DNA of 53,908 nucleotides. Origin: Planctomycetota bacterium (GTDB taxonomy: Bacteria > Planctomycetota > UBA1135 > UBA2386). Below are positions 9,402 to 18,988 of the stretch, one piece after another. Each line of letters begins with the position of its first letter. Position 1 is the first letter of the stretch. Position numbers and translations under genes: made by a program. The notes beneath the pieces were generated by a model. That model was not told the origin of the DNA. It saw nothing but the letters and a program-made list of their open reading frames with translations, and did not search any database. Location: the NCBI GenBank assembly GCA_019636245.1, contig JAHBXX010000032.1, forward strand, positions 1 through 53,908. Direction: 5' to 3'.

Positions 9402-11159
9402 TCAGCCGCGCCGCGGCGCCCAGCGCGACACCAGCCAGCCGCTGGCGAGCACGGCGAGGCAGCCGATGACGTTGAACCACAGGAACTCGACCTTCCAGGT
9501 GCAGCGCACCACCAGCACCGCCACCATGCCGCAGAGCAGGCCGATGGTTCCTGCCCGGCCGCCGGCGCGCGGCACCAGCAGGGCCAGCGCGAAGATGCCG
9601 AGCAGGCTGCCGTAGAAGTACGAGCCGAACTCGTTGATCTGCTCGACGACCGAGCCGCCGCCGGCGAACAGGGTCGCCATCAGCGTCGCCAGCGCGCCCC
9701 AGGCCAGGGTCAGCAGGCGGCCGACCCGCAGGGCGTGGGCCTCGCTGCAGCGTGGCCGCAGCCAACGGCGGTAGACGTCGATGACGGTGGCGCTGGACAG
9801 CGCGTTCAGCACCGAGTCGATGCTCGACATCGCCGCGGCGAAGATCGCCGCGACGATCAGACCGAGCACGACCGGCGGCATGCGGTCGAGGATGAAGCGG
9901 CAGAAGATGTCGTTGGTGTCGGGGTCGTCCTTGGGCCGCCCGTTGGCGTCGACGGCGCCGCCGACCAAGGTGCGCGCCTCGCGGCGCAGCGCCGCCACGG
10001 CGCGCACCGAGGCCTGGTAGTCGCGCAGCGCCGCCGGATCCGCCGCCGGTCGGCCGGGCACGGCCGCGAGGCGCTGCATCTGCGTGCGGCGCTCGTCGAC
10101 CGCGGCGGCGAAGCGCCGCTCGAGTTCGGCCACCTGCGGCGCCAGCGCGGCGCTGGCGGCGCGTTCGACGTGCGCCGTCTTGTAGAGCATCGGCTGGCCG
10201 TGCACGGCGTAGAACAGCCACATCAGCACGCCGATCAGCAGCACCAGCACCTGCATCGGCACCTTGGCGACGGCGGACATCAGCAGGCTGAGCCGGCTCT
10301 GCCGCGCATCCTTGCCGGTCAGCAGGCGCTGCGCCTGGCTGTGGTCGCAGCCGAAGTAGCTGAGGTGCAGGAACAGGCCGCCGAACAGGCCGGACCAGAG
10401 GTTGTACTTCTCCTCCCAGAAGCTCGGGGTGCCCCTGCCCGCGGCGGCCTCCGTCCAGGTGCGCGGCCACAGCGCCGCGTGCTCCGGTTCGACCTCGAGC
10501 GCATTGAGCTTGCCGGCGGCGCCGGCGAGCTCGAGCAGCCGGCCGCCGGCGAACGTGGGCAGCAGGTCGCGCAGCAGCACGAACAGGATCAGGCCGAGGC
10601 CGAGCAGGATCACCGTCATCTGCTTGACGTCCGTCCAGATCACCGCGGCGACGCCGCCGACCACGGTGTAGAGGGTCGCCAGGGCGCCGATCACGACCAC
10701 CGACTGCCAGGTCTCGAGGCCGATCATCGCGCTGAGCGCCACGGCCGGGGCGTAGATCACCACGCCGAGCGCGAGGCAGCGCGAGGCCAGGAAGATCACG
10801 CTGGCCAGGGTGCGCGTCACCGGCCCGAAGCGTTCCTCGAGGTACTCGTACGGCGTCAGGATCGCGCGGCTGCGGTAGAGCGGCACCAGGAAGATGCACA
10901 GCAGCACCATGGCGAACGGCAGGCCGAAGTAGGTCTGCACGAAGTCCATGCCGTGTTCGTGACCCTGGCCGGTCGTGCCGAGGATGGTGATCGCGCTCGC
11001 CTGCGTCGCCATGATCGACAGCCCCGCGGCCCACCACGGGATGCGCCGGCTGCCGGCGAAGTAGCCTTCGAGGTCCTTGGCCGATCCGCGGCGCCGCACG
11101 CCGTCCCAGACCACGTAGGCGAGGAACGCGGCGAAGACGATCCAGTCGATCGGCCTCAC
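9402..11159 (-). CDS. Sodium:solute symporter (SSS family)
   Basis: A 585-residue polytopic transporter with about 13 hydrophobic helices, coupling Na+ influx to uptake of an unidentified solute. Family motifs include 'FAGSRRIPWWAAGLSIMATQASAI' split over helices 1-2, 'YTVVGGVAAVIWTDVKQM', 'FGCDHSQAQRLLTGKDA' and 'AAIFAAAMSSIDSVLNALSS'. A hydrophilic insertion of about 90 residues (around 345-435) separates two helices. I start it at GTG 11159, whose GTGA overlaps the stop of the upstream 50-residue membrane protein, implying translational coupling. The hydrophilic loop and the small partner are the unusual points. Confidence 0.92.
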   Translation of the reverse strand: MRPIDWIVFAAFLAYVVWDGVRRRGSAKDLEGYFAGSRRIPWWAAGLSIMATQASAITILGTTGQGHEHGMDFVQTYFGLPFAMVLLCIFLVPLYRSRAILTPYEYLEERFGPVTRTLASVIFLASRCLALGVVIYAPAVALSAMIGLETWQSVVVIGALATLYTVVGGVAAVIWTDVKQMTVILLGLGLILFVLLRDLLPTFAGGRLLELAGAAGKLNALEVEPEHAALWPRTWTEAAAGRGTPSFWEEKYNLWSGLFGGLFLHLSYFGCDHSQAQRLLTGKDARQSRLSLLMSAVAKVPMQVLVLLIGVLMWLFYAVHGQPMLYKTAHVERAASAALAPQVAELERRFAAAVDERRTQMQRLAAVPGRPAADPAALRDYQASVRAVAALRREARTLVGGAVDANGRPKDDPDTNDIFCRFILDRMPPVVLGLIVAAIFAAAMSSIDSVLNALSSATVIDVYRRWLRPRCSEAHALRVGRLLTLAWGALATLMATLFAGGGSVVEQINEFGSYFYGSLLGIFALALLVPRAGGRAGTIGLLCGMVAVLVVRCTWKVEFLWFNVIGCLAVLASGWLVSRWAPRRG

Positions 11160-11308
11160 GGCGGCCCCAGCGGCACGTGGAAACGCTCGGTGAACCACCA
11201 CAGCGCGGCCATCACGGCTGCGGCGAGCGCGCCGACCAGCACGTAGACGCGCGGCCAGCTGCCGAGCGGCGGCGGCTCCGTCGGCTCCGTCGGCGCGGGC
11301 GTCGGCAT
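11156..11308 (-). CDS. 50-residue single-helix membrane protein, probable symporter accessory subunit
   Basis: A short gene missed by length filters: ATG 11308 to TGA 11156, 50 residues. A Pro/Thr/Glu-rich N-terminus (MPTPAPTEPTEPPP) leads into one hydrophobic helix from about residue 21 to 39, then 'ERFHVPLGPP'. It overlaps the symporter start by four bases (GTGA), so the two proteins are probably made in fixed ratio. Several SSS transporters are known to have small membrane partners; this one shows no recognisable family. The charge pattern places either end outside, so topology is open. Confidence 0.65.
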   Translation of the reverse strand: MPTPAPTEPTEPPPLGSWPRVYVLVGALAAAVMAALWWFTERFHVPLGPP

Positions 11309-11400
11309 CGCGGTAGCGAACCGCGGCCGTGCGCCGCGGTCCAGCCTCGAGGCGCGGATGGCGGCCGTTCGCCGGCGGTGGACGGCCGTGGACCCGGCCC

Positions 11401-11406
11401 TATGCT
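11401..11406 (+). promoter_or_regulatory. -10 element of the helicase gene
   Basis: TATGCT at 11401-11406 ends seven bases before the ATG at 11414. No clear -35 is seen (GTGGAC at 11379-11384). The spacing fits a leaderless transcript and argues for ATG 11414 over ATG 11402, which lies inside the hexamer. Confidence 0.45.
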
Positions 11407-11413
11407 GCGGCCG

Positions 11414-13599
11414 ATGGCGGACCCGATCTTCGACGACCTCAACGCGGAGCAGGCGGCGGCCGTCGCGCACGGGACCGGGCCGCTGATGGTGCTGGCGGGC
11501 GCCGGTTCCGGCAAGACGCGCGTCGTCACGCGGCGCATCGCCCGGCTGCTGCGGGACGGCGTGCCGAGCGACCGGATCCTGGCGATGACCTTCACCAACA
11601 AGGCCGCCGGCGAGATGGCGCAGCGGGTGGAACGGCTCGGCGGCGCCTTCGTGCGCGTGGCGACGTTCCATTCCGCCTGCGCCCGCTTCCTGCGCCGGGA
11701 CGGCCACCGGCTCGGCTACCCGTCGGACTTCTCGATCTACGACACCCAGGACCGCGACGCCGTGATCAAGGAGCTGATGGCCGACCATGGCCTGGGCGGC
11801 GCCCAGCTCAAGCCGGCGGCGATCGGTCAGTGGATCAGCCGGCTGAAGAACGCGGCGCTGAAGCCGGCCGATGCACGGCTCGGCGAACACGACGTCGGCC
11901 GCGCGGTCGAGCGGCTGTGGACGCCCTACCACGAGCGCATGCACCAGCAGGGGGCGATGGACTTCGACGACCTGCTCGGCAACTTCCTGCGCCTCCTGCG
12001 CGAGTTCCCCGAGGTCGCCGAGCGCTACCAGCAGCGCTTCCCCTGGCTGCTGGTCGACGAGTTCCAGGACACCAACCGCATCCAGTACGACCTGCTGAAG
12101 CTCCTGTGCCCGGCGCCCGGCAACGTCTGCGTGGTCGGCGATCCGGACCAGTCGATCTACGGCTTCCGCGGCGCCGAGATCCGCAACATCCTCGACTTCG
12201 AGCGCGACTACCCGACCACGACGATCGTGCGCCTGGAGCAGAACTACCGCAGCTCGGCCAACATCCTGCGGGCCGCCGAGGCGGTGATCGCCCACAACAC
12301 GCTGCGCAAGCAGAAGCAGCTGCGCACCGACAACCCGCCGGGCGAGCCGCTGCTGCGGCTCAAGGCGGGTGGCGCCGCCGAGGAGGCGAAGGCGATCGTC
12401 GACCGCATCCGGGAACTGCGCGACGAAGGCGCGCCGCTCGACCAGGTGGCGATCTTCTACCGGGCCCACTGGCTGTCGCGCGGCCTCGAGCAGGCGCTGA
12501 AGGACGCCGGCCTGCCGTACGAGATCGTCGGCGGCCTGACCTTCTTCGAACGGCGCGAGATCAAGGACCTGCTGGCCTACCTGCGCGTCCTGGTGAACCC
12601 GCTCGACGACGTCAGCATGGCGCGCATCGTCAACGTGCCGCCGCGTGGGCTCGGCAAGGCGGGGCTCGAGCGGCTGCGGCAGGCCGCGTTCGCCGAGGGG
12701 TTGTCGCTGCGGGAGGCCGTGGCCGAGCCGTCGCTGCACGCGGCGCTCGGCCCCAAGGCGAGGAAGGGTCTGCAGGACCTCGCCGCGGTGCTGGAGCGGG
12801 CCCAGGCGGCGGCCGCCAAGGGCGCGCATGCGGCGCTGCGCGTGCTGCTCGAGGGCACCGGCTATCTGCAGCACGCGACCAGCTTCGGCGACGCCGAGGA
12901 CAGCACGCGCGCCGAGAACATCGCCGAACTGGTCAGCGACACCGTGCAGTACGACGGCGCCGACCGCGACGGCGACGGCGAGGGCGACGAGGCCGACCGG
13001 GGTCTCGCCGGCTACCTGCAGCACGTCGCGCTGCTGACCTCGGCCGACACCCAGGGGGAGGGGCCGGCGGTGCAGATGATGACCGTGCACGCCGCCAAGG
13101 GACTCGAGTTCGACCACGTCTCGATCGCCGGACTCGAGGAGGGCGTGTTCCCGAGCCTGCGCTCGGCCGAGGATCCCGAGGGCCTCGAGGAGGAGCGACG
13201 GCTGTTCTACGTCGCGCTGACGCGGGCGCGGCGCACGCTGCTGCTGGCGTCGGCGCGGGAACGCATGGTCGGCGGCAGCACCGAGTCGATGCGGCCGTCG
13301 CGGTTCCTGCGCGAGCTGCCGGCCGAACTGCTGGCGAACCAGGCGCCGTCGTGGCGCCGCTACGACGCCGACGACGACGGCGCGCAGAGCAGCGGCTGGA
13401 GCGTCCTGCCGGACCCCGAGGCCCTGGCGGCGCTGCGCCCCGGCGTGCGCGTCCGCCACGACCTCTACGGCGCCGGGGCGGTGCGGCGCCTCGCCGGTCG
13501 CGGCGCCAACGCGCGCGCCGTGGTGCGCTTCGACGACGGCGTCGAGCGCGAGTTCGTGCTCGAGTACGCGGGCCTGAAGCTGCTCGAGGACATCCAGTT

Positions 13600-13603
<4 letters not shown>
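11414..13603 (+). CDS. pcrA: ATP-dependent DNA helicase of the UvrD/PcrA family
   Basis: A 729-residue superfamily 1A 3'-5' helicase for repair and replication. 'LNAEQAAAV' (Q motif), Walker A GSGKT at 31-35, 'MTFTNKAAGEM', Walker B 'DEFQD' at 215-219, 'VVGDPDQSIYGFRGA', 'LEQNYRSS' and the late 'TVHAAKGLEFDHV' and 'RLFYVALTRAR' motifs occur in order. The last 50 residues ('GVRVRHDLYGAGAVRRL...VEREFVLEYAGLKLL') are the PcrA-type Tudor-like tail that contacts RNA polymerase. Its stop overlaps the TTG start of the next gene by four bases. Confidence 0.93.
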
Positions 13604-14511
<908 letters not shown>

Positions 14512-14541
14512 GCGCCGCGCCGCGCGCGGCCGGCCATCGGG

Positions 14542-15036
14542 CTACGCGTCGCCGGCGAGCGCTCCGCGCAGGACCTCGAGCGCCTCGGCGATCGCCGCGC
14601 GCAGCCGAGCCGTCTCGGCGGTCGCCGCGGCCTGCAGGCGCTGCACGCCGGCCACGATCTCGGCCTCGATGGCGGCGAGGTCGGTCGCCGCGCCGCGTGC
14701 CCGCCGGCGCCCGACCGCGGCGGCGGGGGCCGGGGCCGGCGACGCGGTCGCCGCGCCGGCGGTGGTCGCGGCCTTCGGCTTCGTGGCCACGGCGAGGCCG
14801 AGCAGCACGCGCGCGGAGTGCAGCGAGCGGCCCGCGAGCGGAATGCCGTGCAGGTCGGCCTCGGCGCGGAAGTCGCGCAGGCCGAGGTCGGGGTTCTGCT
14901 GCAGCTTGTGGATGCAGAACAGCACGCTGTCGCGCTGGCCGGGATAGCGGCGGCGCATGGCCTCCAGGAGCGCCTCCCACGAGTCGGTGGCGGGGGAAGC
15001 GGTGGCGGCGGGAGGGGTGGGTTCGAGGTCGGTCAC
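14542..15036 (-). CDS. Hypothetical protein with Ala/Pro-rich middle
   Basis: A 164-residue protein of unknown function. Residues 15-80 contain a helical domain ('WEALLEAMRRRYPGQRDSVLFCIHKLQQNPDLGLRDFRAEADLHGI') in pieces, followed by a low-complexity Ala/Pro/Lys/Arg linker and a C-terminal amphipathic helix rich in Ala and Glu that could be a coiled coil. GTG 15036 is chosen because GAGGGGA lies about 12 bases upstream; an in-frame TTG at 15102 would add 22 residues. It converges with the AAA+ gene and diverges from the peptide-binding protein. Confidence 0.6.
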   Translation of the reverse strand: MTDLEPTPPAATASPATDSWEALLEAMRRRYPGQRDSVLFCIHKLQQNPDLGLRDFRAEADLHGIPLAGRSLHSARVLLGLAVATKPKAATTAGAATASPAPAPAAAVGRRRARGAATDLAAIEAEIVAGVQRLQAAATAETARLRAAIAEALEVLRGALAGDA

Positions 15037-15222
15037 AGGGGTTTGGGTCCCCTCGCGGAGCGAAGGGGCGGGCAGAGTGCAGCCGGGGGGGCGGGGCGTC
15101 AACGGTCGTGCCGGATCCCGGGCCGGCGGGCCGGCGCGGCGGAACGGGCGCCGCGGCGGACGGGCGCGGCACTACCATGCCCTGCGGCCGGCCGGCCGAT
15201 GGGCGCCGGCGGCCGCCCTGCC

Positions 15223-16929
15223 ATGCGTTCCTCGGTGCCGATCGTGCTGCTGCTGCTTGCGCTCGGCGCCGGCTTCGGCCTGCGGGCCTGGCTGCAGGAG
15301 GCGCCGGCGGCAGCGGGGGGTGCCGGCGGCGCCGCCGGCGCGGCCGGCGCGGGACCGCCGCAAGGGCACGTCTACAGCGGCGTCGCCGAGCAGCCGGACG
15401 ATGTCAACCCGCTGACCGCCCACTCGCTGATCGCCCAGCGCATCCTGTCGCAGACGCACGATGGCCTGCTCGACTGCGATCCGGCGACGGGGACGTTGCG
15501 GCCGGCCCTGGCGAGCGCGTGGGAGGTGGCCGCGGACGGCGGCTCGTGCACGTTCACGCTGCGGCCGGACGTGCGGTTCGCGGACGGCGCCGCGGTGTCG
15601 CTCGAAGACGTCCTCTTCGCCTGGGAGCTGGCCAGGGGCGGCGCGCTGCCGCTCGGCTTCGCCGGGATCGCCTTCGACCACGTGGCCGCGGTCGAGGGCA
15701 TCGACGCGCAGCGCTTCCGCGTGCACTTCCGCGGCCGGCACTACGCGGCCGTCCAGGTCGTCGGCGAATACTGGCCGGTGGTGCATCGGCGCTGGTTCGA
15801 GCAGCGGGTCGCCGAGGCCGCGGCGCGCGCCGGCATCGAGCCGCCGCCGCTCGCGACCGCCGCGTTCGCGCAGCTGCTCGGCCAGATCGACGACGAATGC
15901 GGTCCGGGCACCGGACCCTACGTGCTGCACAACCGGCCCGGCGGCCCGAGCGGCTGGCGGCGCGGCCACGAACTGGTGCTGACCCGCAACGAGCACTGCT
16001 GGCGCCGGACCGCGCGCCCCGGCACCTGGAACTTCGCCGGCCTGCGCTACCTGTTCCTCGATCCGGCGGCGGCCGCCAGCGCGCTGCTGCGCGGCGAACT
16101 CGACTGGTACAGCTCGCCCTCGGTCGACGACCTGCTGCAGGCCCGGCCGGCGCTCGGCGAGCGCTACCGGCGCGTCGAGTACGACTACCGGCAGCTCGGC
16201 GTCTACCGCATCGCCTGGAACTGCGGGCGGCCGCCGTTCGACGACCCGCGGCTGCGCCGGGCGCTGGCGCGGCTGCTCGACCTCGACAAGGTGCGCCGGG
16301 TGTTCGGCGGTCATGGCATCCCGGCGCGCGCGTTCGCGAAGCCGGACAGTCCCGAGTACCCGCGCGACGTCGAACCGCTGTCCTGCGATCTGCCGCAGGC
16401 GCGGGCGGAGCTGCGCGCGGCCGGCTTCGGGGCGGAACTCGGCCGCCCGTTGCGGCTGGTGCTGCTGGCGCCCGAGGGACCGGAGCCGATCCGCCGCACG
16501 CTCGACCTGTTCGCCGACGCCGCCCGGCAGGTCGGCATCGACCTCGACCTGCGGGTACGGGAGTGGAGCGTCTTCGTCGCCGAGAAGGCGCAGGGGGGCT
16601 GGGACGGGCTGTTCGTGCACCAGGCGTTCCGGGCGTGGGGCGATCCGTACGACTTCGTGCACAGCGGCAGCGACGACAACCTCGGCGGCTGGTCGCACCC
16701 GGACGCCGACCGGCTGGCGACGGCGGCGCGCGCCGAACTGGACGCGGGCCGTCGCACGGCGCTGTGGCGCGAACTGCACGAACTGGTCTACCGCGAGCAG
16801 CCGACCTGCTTCGTGCTGCACCCGCGCGTCACGCTGCTGCTCGGGCGGCACGTGCAAGGTGCGCTGCCGGGCCCGCTGGGGCTGTCCATCGAGGGCGCCT
16901 TCGTGGCACCCGAGCACCAGCGTCCCTGA
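15223..16929 (+). CDS. Family 5 extracellular solute-binding protein (peptide/nickel ABC type)
   Basis: A 568-residue exported protein. A signal peptide or anchor (MRSSVPIVLLLLALGAGFGL) precedes a Gly/Ala linker. The SBP-5 fold shows in 'EQPDDVNPLTAHSLIAQRI', 'LRPALASAWEVAADG', 'FTLRPDVRFADGAAVSLEDVLFAW' (in parts) and 'GTGPYVL', with later 'RRALARLLD' and 'EYPRDVEPL'. Such proteins bind oligopeptides or similar ligands for an ABC importer, but no permease or ATPase gene is nearby. ATG 15199 is an alternative start eight codons upstream. A short tandem repeat overlaps its stop codon. Confidence 0.85.
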   Translation: MRSSVPIVLLLLALGAGFGLRAWLQEAPAAAGGAGGAAGAAGAGPPQGHVYSGVAEQPDDVNPLTAHSLIAQRILSQTHDGLLDCDPATGTLRPALASAWEVAADGGSCTFTLRPDVRFADGAAVSLEDVLFAWELARGGALPLGFAGIAFDHVAAVEGIDAQRFRVHFRGRHYAAVQVVGEYWPVVHRRWFEQRVAEAAARAGIEPPPLATAAFAQLLGQIDDECGPGTGPYVLHNRPGGPSGWRRGHELVLTRNEHCWRRTARPGTWNFAGLRYLFLDPAAAASALLRGELDWYSSPSVDDLLQARPALGERYRRVEYDYRQLGVYRIAWNCGRPPFDDPRLRRALARLLDLDKVRRVFGGHGIPARAFAKPDSPEYPRDVEPLSCDLPQARAELRAAGFGAELGRPLRLVLLAPEGPEPIRRTLDLFADAARQVGIDLDLRVREWSVFVAEKAQGGWDGLFVHQAFRAWGDPYDFVHSGSDDNLGGWSHPDADRLATAARAELDAGRRTALWRELHELVYREQPTCFVLHPRVTLLLGRHVQGALPGPLGLSIEGAFVAPEHQRP

Positions 16930-16987
16930 GCCACCCGCGTCCCTGAGCCACTGCGTCCCTGCGCCACCCGCGTCCCTGCGCCACGGG
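16921..16987. repeat. Four-copy 16-17 bp tandem repeat spanning a stop codon
   Basis: Copies of CGTCCCTGMGCCACCCG start at 16921, 16938, 16954 and 16971 with lengths of 17, 16, 17 and about 17 bases. Copies 1-2 carry CTGAG, copies 3-4 CTGCG. The first copy holds the TGA stop of the solute-binding protein gene. Confidence 0.8.
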
Positions 16988-17031
16988 GGGCTGGCGGCTG
17001 GCGCCACGACCGGCGGACCGGGAAGAGGGAA

Positions 17032-17107
17032 TGGTGGAGAGTAGGGGAGTCGAACCCCTGACCTCGACAATGCCATTGTCGCGCTCTACCAACTGAGCTA
17101 ACTCCCC
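17032..17107 (-). tRNA. tRNA-Ala (anticodon GGC), CCA encoded
   Basis: The minus strand folds into a complete cloverleaf. The acceptor arm GGGGAGU pairs with ACUCUCC (one G-U), followed by the D arm GCUC/GAGC, an anticodon stem CGACA/UGUCG around the loop AUGGCAU with GGC at 34-36, and the T arm AGGGG-UUCGACU-CCCCU. The discriminator is A and the CCA tail is encoded (TGG at 17032-17034 on the plus strand). No clear promoter is visible upstream. Confidence 0.95.
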
Positions 17108-17454
17108 CCACGGCTTGCTCTTCGCGGAGGACCGCGCGGGTCGTGACGCAGCTTGCCAAAAGCCCGCCGGGTCGGGCTCCGGGCGCCTCCGCGAGGGGAG
17201 TGCGCTCGCGCGCCGCCGGCGAACGAAGGGGCGACACGGTAGCGCGCCGGGCGGCGAGTGCAAGCAGCAACCGCACCCGCGGCGACGGCCGGACTGCGGC
17301 CTTGTGCGTTCGCAGCGGGTCGTTAGGCTGCCGCCGAACGGATCGATGGGCCGGATCCGTCCCCCAACAGCCGGTGCGGTTCCGGCACGGCGGGCCGTGG
17401 CCCACGACACTGGCGGCGCGGCGGCACCCGGTGCCCCGGGCCGGAGAGGCAGCA
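17108..17454 (+). other. 347-base non-coding stretch between tRNA-Ala and the coiled-coil gene
   Basis: The plus frame is open through most of it but its translation is Arg/Ala-rich without protein character, so I do not call a gene. It contains one good promoter (17302-17329) and the ribosome-binding site GGAGAGG at 17443-17449. Confidence 0.5.
17302..17329 (+). promoter_or_regulatory. Promoter of the coiled-coil gene
   Basis: TTGTGC (17302-17307) and TAGGCT (17324-17329) are spaced by 16 bases. The predicted leader is about 120 bases long and ends in a strong ribosome-binding site, unlike the leaderless genes in this window. Confidence 0.55.
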
Positions 17455-18327
17455 ATGGTCAACAAGGGATCGTTCTTCCAACGGCTCAAGGAACGCTGGG
17501 GATCGGGTTCGGGGGTGCGCGTCGACGCGCGCAACGGCGGCGCCCGCCCGCGGCCGGGCGACAGGCCGGCCGGACAGCCGCCGCGCGTCGAGCCCGAACG
17601 GCAGCCCGAGGGGCGCGACCTGGCGGCGAAGTTCGCCCCGGCCGAGGCCCGCTCGCAGCGCAAGCTGTCCGAGCGTGAGGAGGCCCTGCTGGCGCTCGGC
17701 ACGCACTTCCAGGAGCTGACGACGATGCTGCGCGGCTCGCACGCACGCGTCGACGACCAGCTGGGCAAGATCGTCGCGGCGACCAGCGGCCTCGGCGCCC
17801 TGCCCGGGCTGTCGCAGCAGCAGCTCGACATGCTGCAGAAGCTGTCGACGCAGCTCGAACGGCAGAACACGCTCGGCGAACAGGTCGCGACGACGATGAC
17901 GCGCCTGCCGGCGCTGCTGCAGAACGTCGAGACGGCGCTGGCGCGGGCCGCGGCCACCGACGAGCGCACGGCGACGACGGTGCGCGAGTTCCAGGCGACG
18001 ATGGACCGCATCCACGGCGCCATGGCGCAGATGGTCGAGACCAGCGGCCAGCAGGCGAAGGCGACCCAGCAGCTCGCCGAGCGCCGCGACGACGCGCTGC
18101 GCGAGGTGGCGGTCGGCATCGAATCGGCGCAGCAGCGCGCCGCCGCCGAGCTGCAGCGGGCGACCGACGAAGGACTGCAGTCGCTGCGGCGCTCGCACGA
18201 GGACCAGTCGAACAGGCTGCAGCGGGTGGTGCAGGAGCACGCGGTCTGGAACCGCGCCGTGCTGGTCGGCATCGGCCTGGTCGTGCTCGGCATCGGCGCC
18301 CTGGTCGTGCTGCAGCTGACGCGGTGA
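17455..18327 (+). CDS. Membrane-anchored coiled-coil protein
   Basis: A 290-residue protein. Residues 1-70 are basic and Pro/Gly-rich. From about 75 to 260 the sequence is a long amphipathic helix rich in Gln, Ala, Leu, Glu and Arg with heptad character, resembling the helical rods of methyl-accepting or septum-type proteins but without an HAMP or signalling hairpin that I can identify. One hydrophobic helix closes the protein at about 268-287 ('AVLVGIGLVVLGIGALVVL'), so it is a tail-anchored membrane protein. GGAGAGG lies five bases before the ATG. It overlaps the next gene by four bases. Confidence 0.8.
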   Translation: MVNKGSFFQRLKERWGSGSGVRVDARNGGARPRPGDRPAGQPPRVEPERQPEGRDLAAKFAPAEARSQRKLSEREEALLALGTHFQELTTMLRGSHARVDDQLGKIVAATSGLGALPGLSQQQLDMLQKLSTQLERQNTLGEQVATTMTRLPALLQNVETALARAAATDERTATTVREFQATMDRIHGAMAQMVETSGQQAKATQQLAERRDDALREVAVGIESAQQRAAAELQRATDEGLQSLRRSHEDQSNRLQRVVQEHAVWNRAVLVGIGLVVLGIGALVVLQLTR

Positions 18328-18932
18328 GCGCCGAGCGCCGGCTCTGGCTGGTCCGCCACGGCGAGACCGAGGGCCAGTCGTCGGTGCGCTACCACGGCCG
18401 CAACGACGTGCCGCTGTCGGCGGTCGGCCGGGCGCAGATCGGCGCGCTCGGCCCCTGGCTGGCGCACGTGCCGTTCGCCCGCGTCGTGCACTCGCCGCTG
18501 TCGCGCGCCGCCGAGTCGGCGGCGATCCTCGCCGCGCGGTGCGGCCTGCCGTCGGACCGGCTGGTGGCCGACGAACGGCTGCGCGAGATCTCGTTCGGCG
18601 ACTGCGAGGGACTGACGGCGGCCGAGATCGCCGCCCGGCACCCCGAGTTCTGGGCCCGGCACCAGGCCGGGCTCGCCGACGCCTTCCCCGGCGGCGAGTC
18701 GCGCCGGCACTTCGCCGCCCGCATCGCCGCCGCCGTGCTCGAGTGGGCGGCGGCCGACTGGCACGGGGACCTGCTCGTGGTGGCGCACCGCGGCACCGTG
18801 CGCCAGGCCCTGCCGGCGTTGCTCGGGCCGGCGGTCGGCAGTCCGCCGGAGTTCGGCGTCGCGCTGGGCAGCCTGACGGTGCTGCGCCACGACCGCGGCT
18901 GGCAGCTCGAACTGCTGGGCGCCGTGCCGTAG
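18324..18932 (+). CDS. Histidine phosphatase family protein (phosphoglycerate mutase-like)
   Basis: A 202-residue phosphohydrolase. The phosphohistidine motif RHGE is at residues 11-14 ('LWLVRHGETEGQ'), a second Arg occurs in 'VHSPLSRAAESA', the acidic residue in 'LREISFGDCEGL', and the second catalytic His is H155 in 'VVAHRGTVR'. The pattern is that of CobC/PhoE-type phosphatases, so cobalamin or small phosphate esters are possible substrates; context gives no hint. The start is GTG within GTGA overlapping the coiled-coil gene. Confidence 0.88.
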   Translation: MSAERRLWLVRHGETEGQSSVRYHGRNDVPLSAVGRAQIGALGPWLAHVPFARVVHSPLSRAAESAAILAARCGLPSDRLVADERLREISFGDCEGLTAAEIAARHPEFWARHQAGLADAFPGGESRRHFAARIAAAVLEWAAADWHGDLLVVAHRGTVRQALPALLGPAVGSPPEFGVALGSLTVLRHDRGWQLELLGAVP

Positions 18933-18948
18933 CCGCACCGGCACAGGC

Positions 18949-18977
18949 TTGGCAGCGGCGGCGCGTTCCGCGATCCT
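18949..18977 (+). promoter_or_regulatory. Candidate promoter of gltX
   Basis: TTGGCA (18949-18954), 17-base spacer and GATCCT (18972-18977), ending 11 bases before the gltX ATG. The -35 is close to consensus, the -10 is weaker. Confidence 0.45.
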
Positions 18978-18988
18978 CAGCCGCGCCC

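Noticed and set aside
16921..16987. CRISPR array
   Set aside because: Repeats are 16-17 bases in direct tandem with no spacers and no cas genes.
17143..17454. N-terminal extension of the coiled-coil protein
   Set aside because: The open frame continues upstream, but a promoter at 17302-17329 and GGAGAGG just before ATG 17455 show the real start, and the extra sequence is Arg/Ala-rich without character.
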